Source of the DNA: a virus
Strand: one strand, 5' to 3'
Virus record (IMG/VR): IMGVR_UViG_3300020200_000015
Location: 1 to 64,000 of that record
DNA: 64,000 bases
How positions within the stretch are numbered: position 1 is the stretch's first letter; every line of letters begins with the position of its first letter. Below, in pieces: positions 1 through 7,075 of the stretch. The position numbers were made by a program, and so were the translations under genes. The notes under the pieces were generated by a model that saw only the letters and a program-made list of their open reading frames with translations, was not told the DNA's origin and ran no database searches.

Positions 1-178
1 TTGGGGTCCATTTCGATGCGCCTACGCCTTCGCCGTCTTTTGTCAGGGACCACAAAGAGGCTCGCCCTAGATAGTCGCGCAGGCCGGTGTCTAGCCACAC
101 CCTGCCACGAAACCAAGCATAGTGCCTTTTGTCATCGTAATAGATTGCCTCATCTACAAACTTGTTGTCGTTGCTCAT
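1..178 (-). CDS. hypothetical protein, cut by the window edge
   Basis: An open frame begins with ATG at 178 and runs off the left end of the window without a stop, giving at least 59 residues. The start MSNDNKFVDEAIYYDDKRH is preceded by a good ribosome binding site (AGGAGA a few bases before ATG), which is the main reason to believe it. The visible part is polar and aromatic (several Tyr and Trp), with no signal peptide or membrane segment. I do not recognise a family. It follows queF in the same direction with a 53-base gap and probably shares its transcript. Confidence 0.55.
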   Translation of the reverse strand, partial: MSNDNKFVDEAIYYDDKRHYAWFRGRVWLDTGLRDYLGRASLWSLTKDGEGVGASKWTP

Positions 179-231
179 TTCTTCTCCTTCTGCTCCGTCG
201 ATTGCAACAGCATTGCCATGCATTTTTACAC

Positions 232-684
232 TCACATATTGTGCCAGTTCTTCGTGTGCTCAAGGAACACATCGCACTGGAACTTATCGACTGAGGCAAC
301 GTAGCCCTCATTCATATCCCATGTGACAGAAGTCGTCGTGTGAAGACCGCCGCGTGCACCCCAATCGACAGTGATGTTCACCCACTTGGGGAACACAACC
401 TTCACAAACTGCTCAGTGATAGCCTGCGTGGCGGCCTCATGGAAGATGCCAACGCCGTAGAACGAACGCAGGTATAGCTTCCACGCCTTTAGTTCGACGC
501 AGTTAGCGTTCGGGATGTAGCGTAGGATGACACGGCCATAATCAGGCAGGCCGGTCTTAGGGCACACTGAGCTGAACTCAGGATCGATAATCTGCACGAG
601 CTTATCTTCATTTGAAGGGTTCGGCACAACATCGAGAGCGTAGAAGGTCGCCTTGTTGAACGGGATCGGAAAGACTGGTTGCAT
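232..684 (-). CDS. queF: QueF, 7-cyano-7-deazaguanine (preQ0) reductase
   Basis: Predicted NADPH-dependent nitrile reductase that turns preQ0 into preQ1, the last free-base step of the queuosine/7-deazaguanine route. The 150-residue protein has the family signatures: the catalytic cysteine in FSSVCPKTGLPDYG (C41, with acid D48), the QueF motif ELKAWKLYLRSF, the FHE motif just after it, and a WGARGG segment. Length and layout match the short unimodular form (Bacillus YkvM type, about 165 residues). Presence of QueF is notable because phages that stop at preQ0 or divert to archaeosine-like bases do not need it; it implies that preQ1 is the product. The start at 684 lacks a strong ribosome binding site; a short in-frame leader ORF lies directly upstream (691 to 726), so translation may be coupled. 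Confidence 0.9.
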   Translation of the reverse strand: MQPVFPIPFNKATFYALDVVPNPSNEDKLVQIIDPEFSSVCPKTGLPDYGRVILRYIPNANCVELKAWKLYLRSFYGVGIFHEAATQAITEQFVKVVFPKWVNITVDWGARGGLHTTTSVTWDMNEGYVASVDKFQCDVFLEHTKNWHNM

Positions 685-690
685 GGTTGG

Positions 691-726
691 TTATACCTTG
701 AACTGGTCATACAGCGTGGGTTTCAT
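691..726 (-). CDS. possible 11-residue leader peptide before queF
   Basis: ATG at 726 follows AGGAAGCAAAGCA, a good ribosome binding site, and encodes MKPTLYDQFKV before a TAA stop at 691 to 693. It is exactly in frame with queF, whose ATG lies two codons further on. The strong initiation signal belongs to this mini-ORF and not to queF, which has only a distant AAGG. It may be a leader peptide that delivers ribosomes to queF. It could also be the former queF N-terminus interrupted by a stop, or a base-call error. No family can be assigned to so short a peptide. Confidence 0.35.
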   Translation of the reverse strand: MKPTLYDQFKV

Positions 727-769
727 TGCTTTGCTTCCTTTGCTTTGCGAGTTGATCGTGGTCGAGAAC

Positions 770-797
770 ATAGCGGTAGGGTTGCCCCTACCGCTAT
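770..797 (-). terminator. perfect 12-bp hairpin after the DUF932-like gene
   Basis: Bases 770 to 781 pair perfectly with 786 to 797 around a 4-base loop (TTGC). The hairpin starts three bases after the stop codon of the upstream gene and lies before the queF leader. Position suggests a terminator or processing stem, but no T-run follows on the minus strand, so intrinsic termination is uncertain; it could instead stabilise a 3' end or act as an attenuator of queF. Confidence 0.4.
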
Positions 798-800
798 ATC

Positions 801-1892
801 TCAGTTCCAGAACTGGTTGCTGAGCGTCGCAGTCTCCAGAATCGCGCCGCCGACAGCTTGCAGCTTGAGCTTGCTGTCATCGGTCAGCTCTTCTGCGTGC
901 GTACCGGCGCGAGTCACCGCATTGGAGAGACGGTACAAGTTGTTGGACTTGATCGTCTCGCCCTCGACACGCCACCCTTCACGGATGTACTTGTCCTCCA
1001 GGCGGGTGACGGCCATGTCGCGTGCCAGCCGAACCATTGCGCTGTCAGGCTCGTTCGTCTCAGGGTTGACCGAGAGTTCGATCTTGTGCGCCCTCTCGAT
1101 CTGCTCGACGACACGATTGCTGTAGCCGTCTATCATCTCGACACCTTGCCGCAGATTTGACATCGCAGCATCGATCTCACGCGACTCCTTGCCGGTGTGG
1201 CTGATGCTGATGATTACACCCTTGCTCATCGTGGTGGCACCGTTGGTGCATATGAGTCGAAGTGTGTAAGGCGACAGGGTGAGACCTGACGTCTGAGCAA
1301 CGTCGCTATCCTGGAAGCGCACGCCCCACTCGATAGGATCCTTGCTCAGAAGACGCTGGTGCTTCTCACTGTCAATGCCCGTCAAGCCTTCGTCCAGGCG
1401 GCGGGTGATGAAGTCGATGACCAGACCATCGCCATCGAATCGCGTGAGCTTGACCTTCTTGTCTGGGCCAAGCTTGCTGATGAGCGCCTCGATGGAGTTT
1501 TCGTAGGGGATGGGGTTCCAGCTTGCCGACATCATAGCACGCATGACACGCTGGCCATCGCGCTGCTCGAAGCGCAGCAGCGCTTCCTTGTCAGGGCTGA
1601 CGCCAACCCAGTGGTTGAAGTTGAGTGCAGCCAAACCAGGGTCACCCTTCTCGCCGGTCACGAGCTTGGCCAGGTATGCACCGGGCAAGCCGTAGACGAC
1701 GTTTGAGGTCTGGCGGTACACACGGTCATCGAAGGAGTAAACATCCTCCTTTGACGAACCGGGACGACGGACGATGATCTTCCCAGGCTGGGCAGGATCC
1801 ATCAAGAGAGACTTGACGGACACCACCTCGTCTGAGAGATTTGCCTTACGGTTCAGAACCTTCTGGCGGATCTGTTCGAGCGTTGTGGACAT
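801..1892 (-). CDS. DUF932/phage-plasmid-like protein
   Basis: A 363-residue protein with the core signature of DUF932-type (TIGR03299-like) phage and plasmid proteins: the segment PYTLRLICTNGATTMSKG near residue 215 matches their characteristic LRLxCTNG motif. The rest is mixed alpha/beta with no membrane segment or signal peptide. The biochemical role of this family is not established; members often sit near DNA replication or anti-restriction genes. The gene begins at ATG 1892 with a weak AGAGAAAACC leader, so the start is plausible but not certain. A weak sigma-70-like promoter (TTGCCT at 1957 to 1962, TATGGT at 1935 to 1940, minus strand) lies just upstream. It is followed by a strong hairpin and queF. 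Confidence 0.6.
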   Translation of the reverse strand: MSTTLEQIRQKVLNRKANLSDEVVSVKSLLMDPAQPGKIIVRRPGSSKEDVYSFDDRVYRQTSNVVYGLPGAYLAKLVTGEKGDPGLAALNFNHWVGVSPDKEALLRFEQRDGQRVMRAMMSASWNPIPYENSIEALISKLGPDKKVKLTRFDGDGLVIDFITRRLDEGLTGIDSEKHQRLLSKDPIEWGVRFQDSDVAQTSGLTLSPYTLRLICTNGATTMSKGVIISISHTGKESREIDAAMSNLRQGVEMIDGYSNRVVEQIERAHKIELSVNPETNEPDSAMVRLARDMAVTRLEDKYIREGWRVEGETIKSNNLYRLSNAVTRAGTHAEELTDDSKLKLQAVGGAILETATLSNQFWN

Positions 1893-2050
1893 TGGTTTTC
1901 TCTTTGTAGCAGCAAGATTGCTGCGACTACCTGTACCATACAGCGGCGCATGGCAAAGGCAATAGCCAGCAAAACGAAACTTGCTACATCAGTTACGATT
2001 GATCGATCGATTGAACCACAGATATCTCGATTTCGAGAGATATCGAGCAC
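1853..2050 (-). CDS. possible small membrane protein in an intergenic gap
   Basis: GTG at 2050 follows the stop of the upstream gene with no gap and opens a 65-codon frame that ends inside the next gene. It contains a hydrophobic stretch (VASFVLLAIAFAM, then VVAAILLL). In favour: most gaps in this phage are under 30 bases and this would fill one of 158. Against: no ribosome binding site, a 40-base overlap with the next gene, an Arg/Ser-rich tail typical of a shadow frame, and an inverted repeat inside the frame. An internal ATG would give a 32-residue version. I regard it as unproven. Confidence 0.22.
   Translation of the reverse strand: MLDISRNRDICGSIDRSIVTDVASFVLLAIAFAMRRCMVQVVAAILLLQRENQCPQRSNRSARRF
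2021..2044. repeat. inverted repeat, possible operator
   Basis: GATATCTC (2021 to 2028) is repeated inverted at 2037 to 2044, and TCTCGA/TCGAGA forms a second overlapping dyad inside. It lies between the genes ending at 2051 and starting at 1892, next to a GATC-rich patch (GATTGATCGATCGATTG, about 1998 to 2014). There is no T-run, so a protein-binding site is more likely than a terminator. No regulator can be assigned. Confidence 0.35.
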
Positions 2051-2575
2051 TCAAATTTTCGTGCTGAACGGGATAGCATTCCTGACGATCTTCATGTGCT
2101 CGTTCTCAGGAGGATCACACAGCCATTGAGGGTTCGTACCGAAGACATTCAACCCGAGCTGAGACATGTGGCTGACGTAGCTCATATCGTTCCAGCCTAG
2201 CCTTTTCATCTTCTCAATCTTCGGCCACTCGAGCATATCAAACTTGCTGCAATCGATCACAGCAAACTCTCCCCTGTAACCAATAGCGTGCTGCCAACCA
2301 TAAGGCTGCCGAAAGATCTTCGTGGCATCACTCAGGTCGGTAAGCACCTTGCAGCCAACATCAATGTAAACTGCACGACCTTTATAACTGCACAACTCTG
2401 GGATCGAGTACTTCAAGCACTCGTAGGGGGTCTTCCAGAGCTTGTTCGTCCAACCACTTCTAGTATTGAACTTCAAGAAGGTCAGTGACAACTTGCCAGA
2501 ACAGTGAGCTTGCAAGTGGCTGATGAATTCATCCTCTTGCCTCTTCTGACCATAGCTACCAATGAAAACTCTCAC
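2051..2575 (-). CDS. putative glycosyltransferase-like protein (GT8/GT-A-like)
   Basis: A 174-residue protein whose centre reads AVYIDVGCKVLTDLSDA, similar to the YLDxDxxVxxDL strand that carries the DXD metal site of GT8-like nucleotide-sugar transferases. Here the motif is DVG, so the metal site looks altered. The protein is shorter than usual members and may be a minimal GT-A fold. It starts with GTG at 2575 inside a GTGA overlap with the folE stop, so it is cotranslated with queC and folE. That placement inside a deazaguanine operon is the most interesting thing about it. The family call rests on one motif and is uncertain. Confidence 0.4.
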   Translation of the reverse strand: MRVFIGSYGQKRQEDEFISHLQAHCSGKLSLTFLKFNTRSGWTNKLWKTPYECLKYSIPELCSYKGRAVYIDVGCKVLTDLSDATKIFRQPYGWQHAIGYRGEFAVIDCSKFDMLEWPKIEKMKRLGWNDMSYVSHMSQLGLNVFGTNPQWLCDPPENEHMKIVRNAIPFSTKI

Positions 2576-3162
2576 TTCTTGCCCCCATAGACGACTGACA
2601 TGAACTCAGCGCGCACGGCGGGGTCAGACCTGAACTCACCGAGCAGTGCCGATGTCTCCATGGTCGAGTGTGAGTCCTCGACCCCCCTCATATGGGAACA
2701 CATGTGAACCGAATTGTAGACAAGCACGCCAACGCCTTGAGGGTTGAGCGAGTCATTGATTGCATTGGCAATCTGCATAGTCATTCGCTCTTGGATTTGA
2801 AATCTCCGAGAGAAGCAGCGGACCAACCGTGGCAACTTGCTCAGACCAACGACGATCTTAGTCTGTTTATTCGGAATATAACCGATTGCGACTCTGCCGT
2901 GGAACGGAAGCATGTGATGAGCGCACATGCTGAAGTAGTCAATGTCTTTGACTACAATCATCTGGTCGTAGTCTTCTGATGGGAAGCGTGTCTTCAGAAT
3001 CTCTTCGGGATTCTGAGTGTACCCATCAGTCAACTCATAAAACGCCTTCGCAACACGCTTCGGCGTATCGTTGAAGTTAGGATCATTGAGGCTGAATCCT
3101 CTTGAAGAGGAAAGCTCATACAAGATCTGCGATACGTTCCATTGAAGATTGCTGTTTTCCAT
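2572..3162 (-). CDS. folE: GTP cyclohydrolase I (FolE)
   Basis: Predicted to open the ring of GTP to give dihydroneopterin triphosphate, the first step of preQ0 synthesis (shared with folate synthesis). The 196-residue protein has the zinc and active-site motifs MCAHHMLPFHGRVAIGYIP (C80, H82, H83) and CSHMRGVEDSHS (C155), followed by SALLGEF near the C-terminus. Length fits the family. A longer frame extends upstream into queC but is out of frame with it and meaningless; ATG 3162 lies one base after the queC stop and is the best start. It is cotranscribed with queC and overlaps the downstream glycosyltransferase-like gene by GTGA. Confidence 0.93.
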   Translation of the reverse strand: MENSNLQWNVSQILYELSSSRGFSLNDPNFNDTPKRVAKAFYELTDGYTQNPEEILKTRFPSEDYDQMIVVKDIDYFSMCAHHMLPFHGRVAIGYIPNKQTKIVVGLSKLPRLVRCFSRRFQIQERMTMQIANAINDSLNPQGVGVLVYNSVHMCSHMRGVEDSHSTMETSALLGEFRSDPAVRAEFMSVVYGGKK

Positions 3163-3163
3163 G

Positions 3164-4072
3164 TCACTTGATCCACTTTGCGATAGCAGGATCTTCCATA
3201 CCAAGTTCGTTGAAGGCCGTGCGACGCAAGATGCAGCTATCACACTCACCACAACCACCCAGCACGCCGTTGTAGCACGAGTGGGTATCTTCGTACTTGA
3301 CGCCAAGCTCCAAGCCAAGGCGGATGATGTTACGCTTGTTCAGCATCATCAGCGGCGCGTGCACGCCAATCTCGTGCCCGTTGAATACGCCAATAGACAG
3401 AGCATCACGCATTGCGGCAATGAACTCAGGGCGGCAATCAGGGTAGCCGCTGTAGTCAAGAGCATTCACGCCAAGAGCGATGTGCCTGAAGCCAGAGGCA
3501 AAGGCTGACTGCGCAACGGCAGTCATAAAGTACAGGTTGCGACCGGGAACGAATGTTGAAGGGATGCGCTTCGCCATGTCGTCAATCGACTGGTTACGCG
3601 GCACCTTCACTTCATCGCGAGTCAAACTGCTCACTGCAAGCTGATTGATAGGAGTCATATCAACCAATTGATGCGTAACGGGCACATCAAAGCTGTCCCG
3701 GTACGTGTTCAAATAATTGATTGCTCGATCGATCTCGATCTTATGGCGCTGGCCATAATCGAAGATCAAGCAGTGCACACTTCCGAAGAGCTTGCAAGCC
3801 CAGTGAAGAACAGTCGTGCTGTCAAGCCCGCCGCTAAACGACAAGGAGACGCCAGCCTTCTTCAACTTCTCGTAGTACTTGTCGCGTGCGCTACGCTCGA
3901 CAATCATCAAGTTTGCAATGCGATCATCGCGCATATCAGCCAACTTACTTGGCCAGAAATCGCTGAGGTCGCGGTGCATTACCGCAGGGGTCATTATCTT
4001 CTGACCAGTGATCGGACAAATCTGCTTCGGAAGATTTGTGAAAGCTATTTGCTCTAACGCCTTATCATCCAT
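3164..4072 (-). CDS. queC: QueC, 7-cyano-7-deazaguanine synthase, with an N-terminal extension
   Basis: Predicted ATP-dependent enzyme that converts carboxy-deazaguanine to preQ0. The PP-loop SFSGGLDSTT sits at residues 78 to 87 and the zinc cysteines are at C266, C274, C277 and C280 (SCY, CGECDSC, ILRR), as in bacterial QueC. The protein is 302 residues, whereas QueC is usually about 220 to 240. The excess is an N-terminal extension of about 75 residues containing CPITGQKIMTP; it is not the amidotransferase domain of Gat-QueC. A promoter-like sequence lies just upstream (4089 to 4118), which supports the long start. First gene of the queC-folE-GT operon. Confidence 0.93.
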   Translation of the reverse strand: MDDKALEQIAFTNLPKQICPITGQKIMTPAVMHRDLSDFWPSKLADMRDDRIANLMIVERSARDKYYEKLKKAGVSLSFSGGLDSTTVLHWACKLFGSVHCLIFDYGQRHKIEIDRAINYLNTYRDSFDVPVTHQLVDMTPINQLAVSSLTRDEVKVPRNQSIDDMAKRIPSTFVPGRNLYFMTAVAQSAFASGFRHIALGVNALDYSGYPDCRPEFIAAMRDALSIGVFNGHEIGVHAPLMMLNKRNIIRLGLELGVKYEDTHSCYNGVLGGCGECDSCILRRTAFNELGMEDPAIAKWIK

Positions 4073-4088
4073 AGCTAGGTATACTGGT

Positions 4089-4118
4089 ATTATGCTCTAA
4101 TCATAATAACCGTGGCAA
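4089..4118 (-). promoter_or_regulatory. putative sigma-70-like promoter of the queC operon
   Basis: On the minus strand TTGCCA (4113 to 4118) and CATAAT (4089 to 4094) are separated by 18 bases, with the queC ATG 16 bases after the -10. This is one of few gaps in the region. The match is moderate and a phage sigma factor could use something else. Confidence 0.35.
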
Positions 4119-4119
4119 G

Positions 4120-4482
4120 CTAAATGATTGTCGGCCTAAGCCTTATCGTTCCGACAAGTGTGTTGATAGTCTTGCCGCCCAGATTATAAGCCGCCTCTTG
4201 ATAGTAGTTACCAGGCAGCAAGTTCCTGGTATCAACGCCACTGAGAACGACAGTGAAGATACCATTTGCCGGTGTGTCAATTCTGATGCCACTGCCTGGG
4301 TAGCTCTTAGTGAGTACCGGCGTACTGCGATCAGTCGATGCCATCGCCCAGTCGATAGCAGTTACGCTACTGAGATCGATCGCAGACCCGGCGCTGTTTT
4401 GCACAGCAACATCTAATTCACGATACTCACCAGCCTGTATCGTGATCGAAGAGTTTATCTTTCCCACCGCCAAAAGATACAA
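4120..4482 (-). CDS. Ig-like/beta-sandwich protein, possible virion or baseplate-type domain
   Basis: A 120-residue protein rich in beta-strand patterns: AGEYRELDVAVQNSAG, then DLSSVTAIDWAMAS, then a GIRIDTPANGIFTVVLSG repeat-like strand and NLLPGNYYQEAAYNLGG. This arrangement (unfolded N-terminus, DLSxxTxIxW, GxFxVxLSxxDTxxLxPGxYYxEA) is typical of small Ig-like domains found in phage tail and baseplate-upper (BppU-like) proteins. It sits oddly among the modification genes. The first start available is TTG at 4482, four bases after the upstream stop; a GTG fifteen bases on is an alternative. Function inferred from pattern only. Confidence 0.5.
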   Translation of the reverse strand: MYLLAVGKINSSITIQAGEYRELDVAVQNSAGSAIDLSSVTAIDWAMASTDRSTPVLTKSYPGSGIRIDTPANGIFTVVLSGVDTRNLLPGNYYQEAAYNLGGKTINTLVGTIRLRPTII

Positions 4483-4485
4483 GGG

Positions 4486-5004
4486 TCAAATCATCTCAAG
4501 CAGTTGGAGCGTATTCTTCTCGTTGATGAAGAACGCTTCAATCTGATTGACGATTGGTGCGTAATCGCTGATTTGCTTAATGAAAGATACAGCGTCCTTC
4601 AAAAGCAAGCGAGCTTCGATATTTGCCCTCTTAGCAGCATCACGAAACTTCTCTTGTCTCATTCTCTTCTTCTTGCGATTGACCGAATTGACTCTGGTAG
4701 CCCTAGTCTTATCACAAGGCTTGCAATAGGTGTATGGACGACCGTTGTGTCTCCTGTAGAAGTGCAATTTCGCATCTTTCCACTGATTGCAGATGCGACA
4801 GAGCTTCATACCATCAACTACTGCCGGCTCACGGGACCAAGAGTTTCTCATCTCGATCCCTGATTTGTGAAGATATCTAGCGATTGTTGAATTACTGAGA
4901 TTGAAATGATCTGCTACTGCTGGGATTGTGAGACGCTTATCGCTCAGATAGTATTCAGGAATGAGCTTTGCCAGCTCAGCCCGCCTAGCGCGTGTGTGAG
5001 CCAT
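4486..5004 (-). CDS. HTH plus zinc-finger DNA-binding protein
   Basis: A 172-residue protein starting at ATG 5004 in a TAATG overlap with queE. Residues about 20 to 50 (YYLSDKRLTIPAVADHFNLS, NSTIARYLHKSGI) form a helix-turn-helix, followed by a CRICNQW...YCKPCDKTRATR four-cysteine zinc module like those found on phage HNH-type and small DNA-binding proteins, then a basic KKKRMRQEK stretch and a helical C-terminus. No HNH catalytic residues are visible, so a regulator is more likely than a nuclease. It could control the modification operon it sits in. Confidence 0.6.
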   Translation of the reverse strand: MAHTRARRAELAKLIPEYYLSDKRLTIPAVADHFNLSNSTIARYLHKSGIEMRNSWSREPAVVDGMKLCRICNQWKDAKLHFYRRHNGRPYTYCKPCDKTRATRVNSVNRKKKRMRQEKFRDAAKRANIEARLLLKDAVSFIKQISDYAPIVNQIEAFFINEKNTLQLLEMI

Positions 5005-5789
5005 TAGGTTCCGGGCCTGTTCCCGTAGGCGAGGACATGGATTTGCGGCGTGATGATTGTACGCTTCCACACCTCGCCCATCTTGCAGCGAAGCTTATAG
5101 CTTTCCAGCAGCCAGTGGAGTGAAGCTGACAAGTTGTTGCGGATAGTAGGTGCATCAAGATGCTGGGTGATTCTGTTCCCAGCCATCGTATCGCTCATAT
5201 TGATCGTGCTGTTGGTCACGATATTGGTATTGAACGGCTGCAAGACCATCGTGCAAGCGCCATTGAGCTGCACGTTGACAGCATGGGCGTAGTCGAGATC
5301 TTCGTTACTTGAGATCAAGCACTTGACTTGATCTTGTGTACGCATGTTTTCGATACCCTTAAAGTATCCCTTCATCTGTTCGCCGGTACAGGGAGTCTTT
5401 GCGTCAGGCGAGTACAGGTCGGACCTCTCATGCACAACCTTGTCGTAGAAACGACCGCTCGTTTCAATGTGAACAAGCAATCCATTAGCATTGAACTGCT
5501 CAATCATAGTGAGTAGCTGTTTGGTGTAGAGCATTGGCTCGCCACCAGTCACGCTCACCCACTTGATACCATACTTCTGGCAGGCATCGAGCGCCCTGCC
5601 GATGACAAGCTCAAGATCAACAATCTGATTCTGGCTGGCATTCCAAGAATACTCGCTGTCGCAGAATGAACAGCGCAACGGGCAGCCGCCAACTCTGATG
5701 AAGTAGTACGGGTGGCCGATGTTGATACCTTCACCCTGCACAGAGACGAACTCTTCAAGAACTGGCAGCTTGTTGGACGGCAGACCCAT
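5004..5789 (-). CDS. queE: QueE, 7-carboxy-7-deazaguanine synthase (radical SAM)
   Basis: Predicted radical SAM enzyme that rearranges carboxy-tetrahydropterin into carboxy-deazaguanine. The 261-residue protein has the N-terminal EEFVSVQGEG motif, the Fe-S cluster cysteines C36, C40 and C43 (GGCPLRCSFCDSEYSW, CxxxCxxC spacing) and the SAM-binding VTGGEP. These fit QueE rather than other radical SAM families. The next gene overlaps its stop by TAATG. A strong hairpin (5791 to 5837) lies immediately before its ATG and could regulate it. It works with QueD (6644 to 7075) and QueC (3164 to 4072), which flank it. Confidence 0.93.
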   Translation of the reverse strand: MGLPSNKLPVLEEFVSVQGEGINIGHPYYFIRVGGCPLRCSFCDSEYSWNASQNQIVDLELVIGRALDACQKYGIKWVSVTGGEPMLYTKQLLTMIEQFNANGLLVHIETSGRFYDKVVHERSDLYSPDAKTPCTGEQMKGYFKGIENMRTQDQVKCLISSNEDLDYAHAVNVQLNGACTMVLQPFNTNIVTNSTINMSDTMAGNRITQHLDAPTIRNNLSASLHWLLESYKLRCKMGEVWKRTIITPQIHVLAYGNRPGT

Positions 5790-5790
5790 G

Positions 5791-5837
5791 GATGCTACTA
5801 CGTGTAGTAGTCAAAACTCATACTACACTCAAGCATC
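5791..5837 (-). promoter_or_regulatory. stem-loop in the queE leader
   Basis: On the minus-strand transcript GTGTAGTA pairs with TACTACAC (5821 to 5828 with 5802 to 5809) around an 11-base loop, and an outer GATGCT/AGCATC pair (5832 to 5837 with 5791 to 5796) closes it. The structure ends two bases before the queE ATG and would hide the ribosome binding region. No T-run follows. It may be a translational control element or the 3' stem of the upstream gene. It does not match the preQ1-I consensus that I know. Confidence 0.45.
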
Positions 5838-5840
5838 TAG

Positions 5841-6608
5841 CTAAAGTGCGCTACGCCACTTGTCAGGTATCTGCTCGTTCGGCATACCGATTGAATTGAA
5901 TTGATTGTTAATGGCCGATTCTACGTTCCGGACATCATACCTTCCGTCAGTGTGGCGACGATTCAGCCAACGACGACGAAGTAATTCTCTGCACGAATAG
6001 TGCATGTGAATGAGACGCACATCTTCACGCTCAGTTGGAACAACTTCTCTAACCCAATTGTTAGTCCACTTAGTAGTGTGCCACCCAGCCCCCCATCCAG
6101 GATCACAACTGGTGATCGCTACCTTGCAGTAATGCTGCCAGTTACGATGCCAAGTCATTCTCTGAGTTAACCACGGCCTCTTCGAAGTATCCAGAGGAAC
6201 GGTGCCAACATCAACGACATCGTAGCCAGAACACTGCACAAACTCTCCATCAAATCGATCGATGAATTCGCGCAAGCCGCCAGAGTAAATTTCAGGGTCT
6301 GCAACGATGAACTCATCTGCATCAGCCCGCAATACGTATTTATATCCTGATGCAAGTAATTGCTTGATGATTCTCATCGTATGGCCGCTGATGTGGCCGT
6401 CATCAACCTGACCGCGCATTTCGCCCTCAGGCGTTTTACTGTTAATCACTTCAACATTACATTTGAATCCTTCAAATAAATTGCCATCTGATCCATCATC
6501 GAGCATCCAGATATCTTTCTGGTCGAAGTGATCAGAATAATAGTCATACCACATGCGGGTGAAGTCAACTTCATTGTAGAAGCACCCGACAGCAGCACAC
6601 TTGCCCAT
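5841..6608 (-). CDS. family 2-like glycosyltransferase
   Basis: A 255-residue protein with a GT-A layout: N-terminal AAVGCFYNEVDFTRMWYDYY, the strand DIWMLDDGSDG, and the metal-binding motif YKYVLRADADEFIV (DAD near residue 97). The N-terminus resembles the YNExxxxxxWxxYY pattern of GT2/GT92-type enzymes that act on surface glycans. No membrane segment, so it should be cytoplasmic. It sits between queD and queE. The acceptor cannot be told from sequence: capsid or tail glycans, host surface, or modified DNA are all open. Confidence 0.72.
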   Translation of the reverse strand: MGKCAAVGCFYNEVDFTRMWYDYYSDHFDQKDIWMLDDGSDGNLFEGFKCNVEVINSKTPEGEMRGQVDDGHISGHTMRIIKQLLASGYKYVLRADADEFIVADPEIYSGGLREFIDRFDGEFVQCSGYDVVDVGTVPLDTSKRPWLTQRMTWHRNWQHYCKVAITSCDPGWGAGWHTTKWTNNWVREVVPTEREDVRLIHMHYSCRELLRRRWLNRRHTDGRYDVRNVESAINNQFNSIGMPNEQIPDKWRSAL

Positions 6609-6643
6609 GCTGCTTGATACAACTAATTCACAAACGCTTACTA

Positions 6644-7075
6644 TTACTTCTCAGTGAAGACTGCGTAGCAGTTTGGCGTTTCCCACACCAGTACAGAATT
6701 CACTTTGACGCCATCCATCGCAAGAAGCTCTTTGGCCTTATAGTAGAGCAGCTCAGCGATATTCTCAGCAGTAGGGTTCTTGTCCATGATGAAGTGCCTA
6801 TGCCCACTCATAGAACCAGCACGCCACTCATAGGCAATCGGATCATCCCTGAAGATCAACATGCCATGGTCAAGGTTGTCATCAATCCACTTGCCGAAAA
6901 CGCCTTTGATGACTGAGAAATCAACCACCCTACCGAGCTTGTCGAGGCTGCCAGTGCATTCAACCTCGACAACATATCGATGCCCGTGGATGTGGTTGCA
7001 CTTTGATTCGTGCTGATAGACGCGGTGGCCAGCGTCGAATTCAATCTTACGGGTGATCGTGTATGTGGCAGTCAC
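6644..7075 (-). CDS. queD: QueD, 6-carboxy-5,6,7,8-tetrahydropterin synthase
   Basis: Predicted to convert dihydroneopterin triphosphate (from FolE) to carboxy-tetrahydropterin. The 143-residue protein belongs to the PTPS/QueD family: zinc ligands H17, H30 and H32 with catalytic C26 (FDAGHR and CNHIHGH), then DNLDHGMLI, and the PTAENIA motif. Length is normal. The start is GTG at 7075 in a GTGA overlap with the upstream gene, so the two are translationally coupled. With FolE, QueE and QueC it completes the route to preQ0. Confidence 0.93.
   Translation of the reverse strand: MTATYTITRKIEFDAGHRVYQHESKCNHIHGHRYVVEVECTGSLDKLGRVVDFSVIKGVFGKWIDDNLDHGMLIFRDDPIAYEWRAGSMSGHRHFIMDKNPTAENIAELLYYKAKELLAMDGVKVNSVLVWETPNCYAVFTEK

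Noticed and set aside
2572-3318. Long form of FolE with 52 extra N-terminal residues.
   Set aside because: The extension lies inside queC in another frame, is Cys/Val/Ser-rich, and a proper ATG lies one base after the queC stop.
5791-5837. preQ1-I riboswitch before queE.
   Set aside because: The stem-loop lacks the short P1 with C-rich loop and the A-rich tail of that class. Kept only as an unclassified hairpin.
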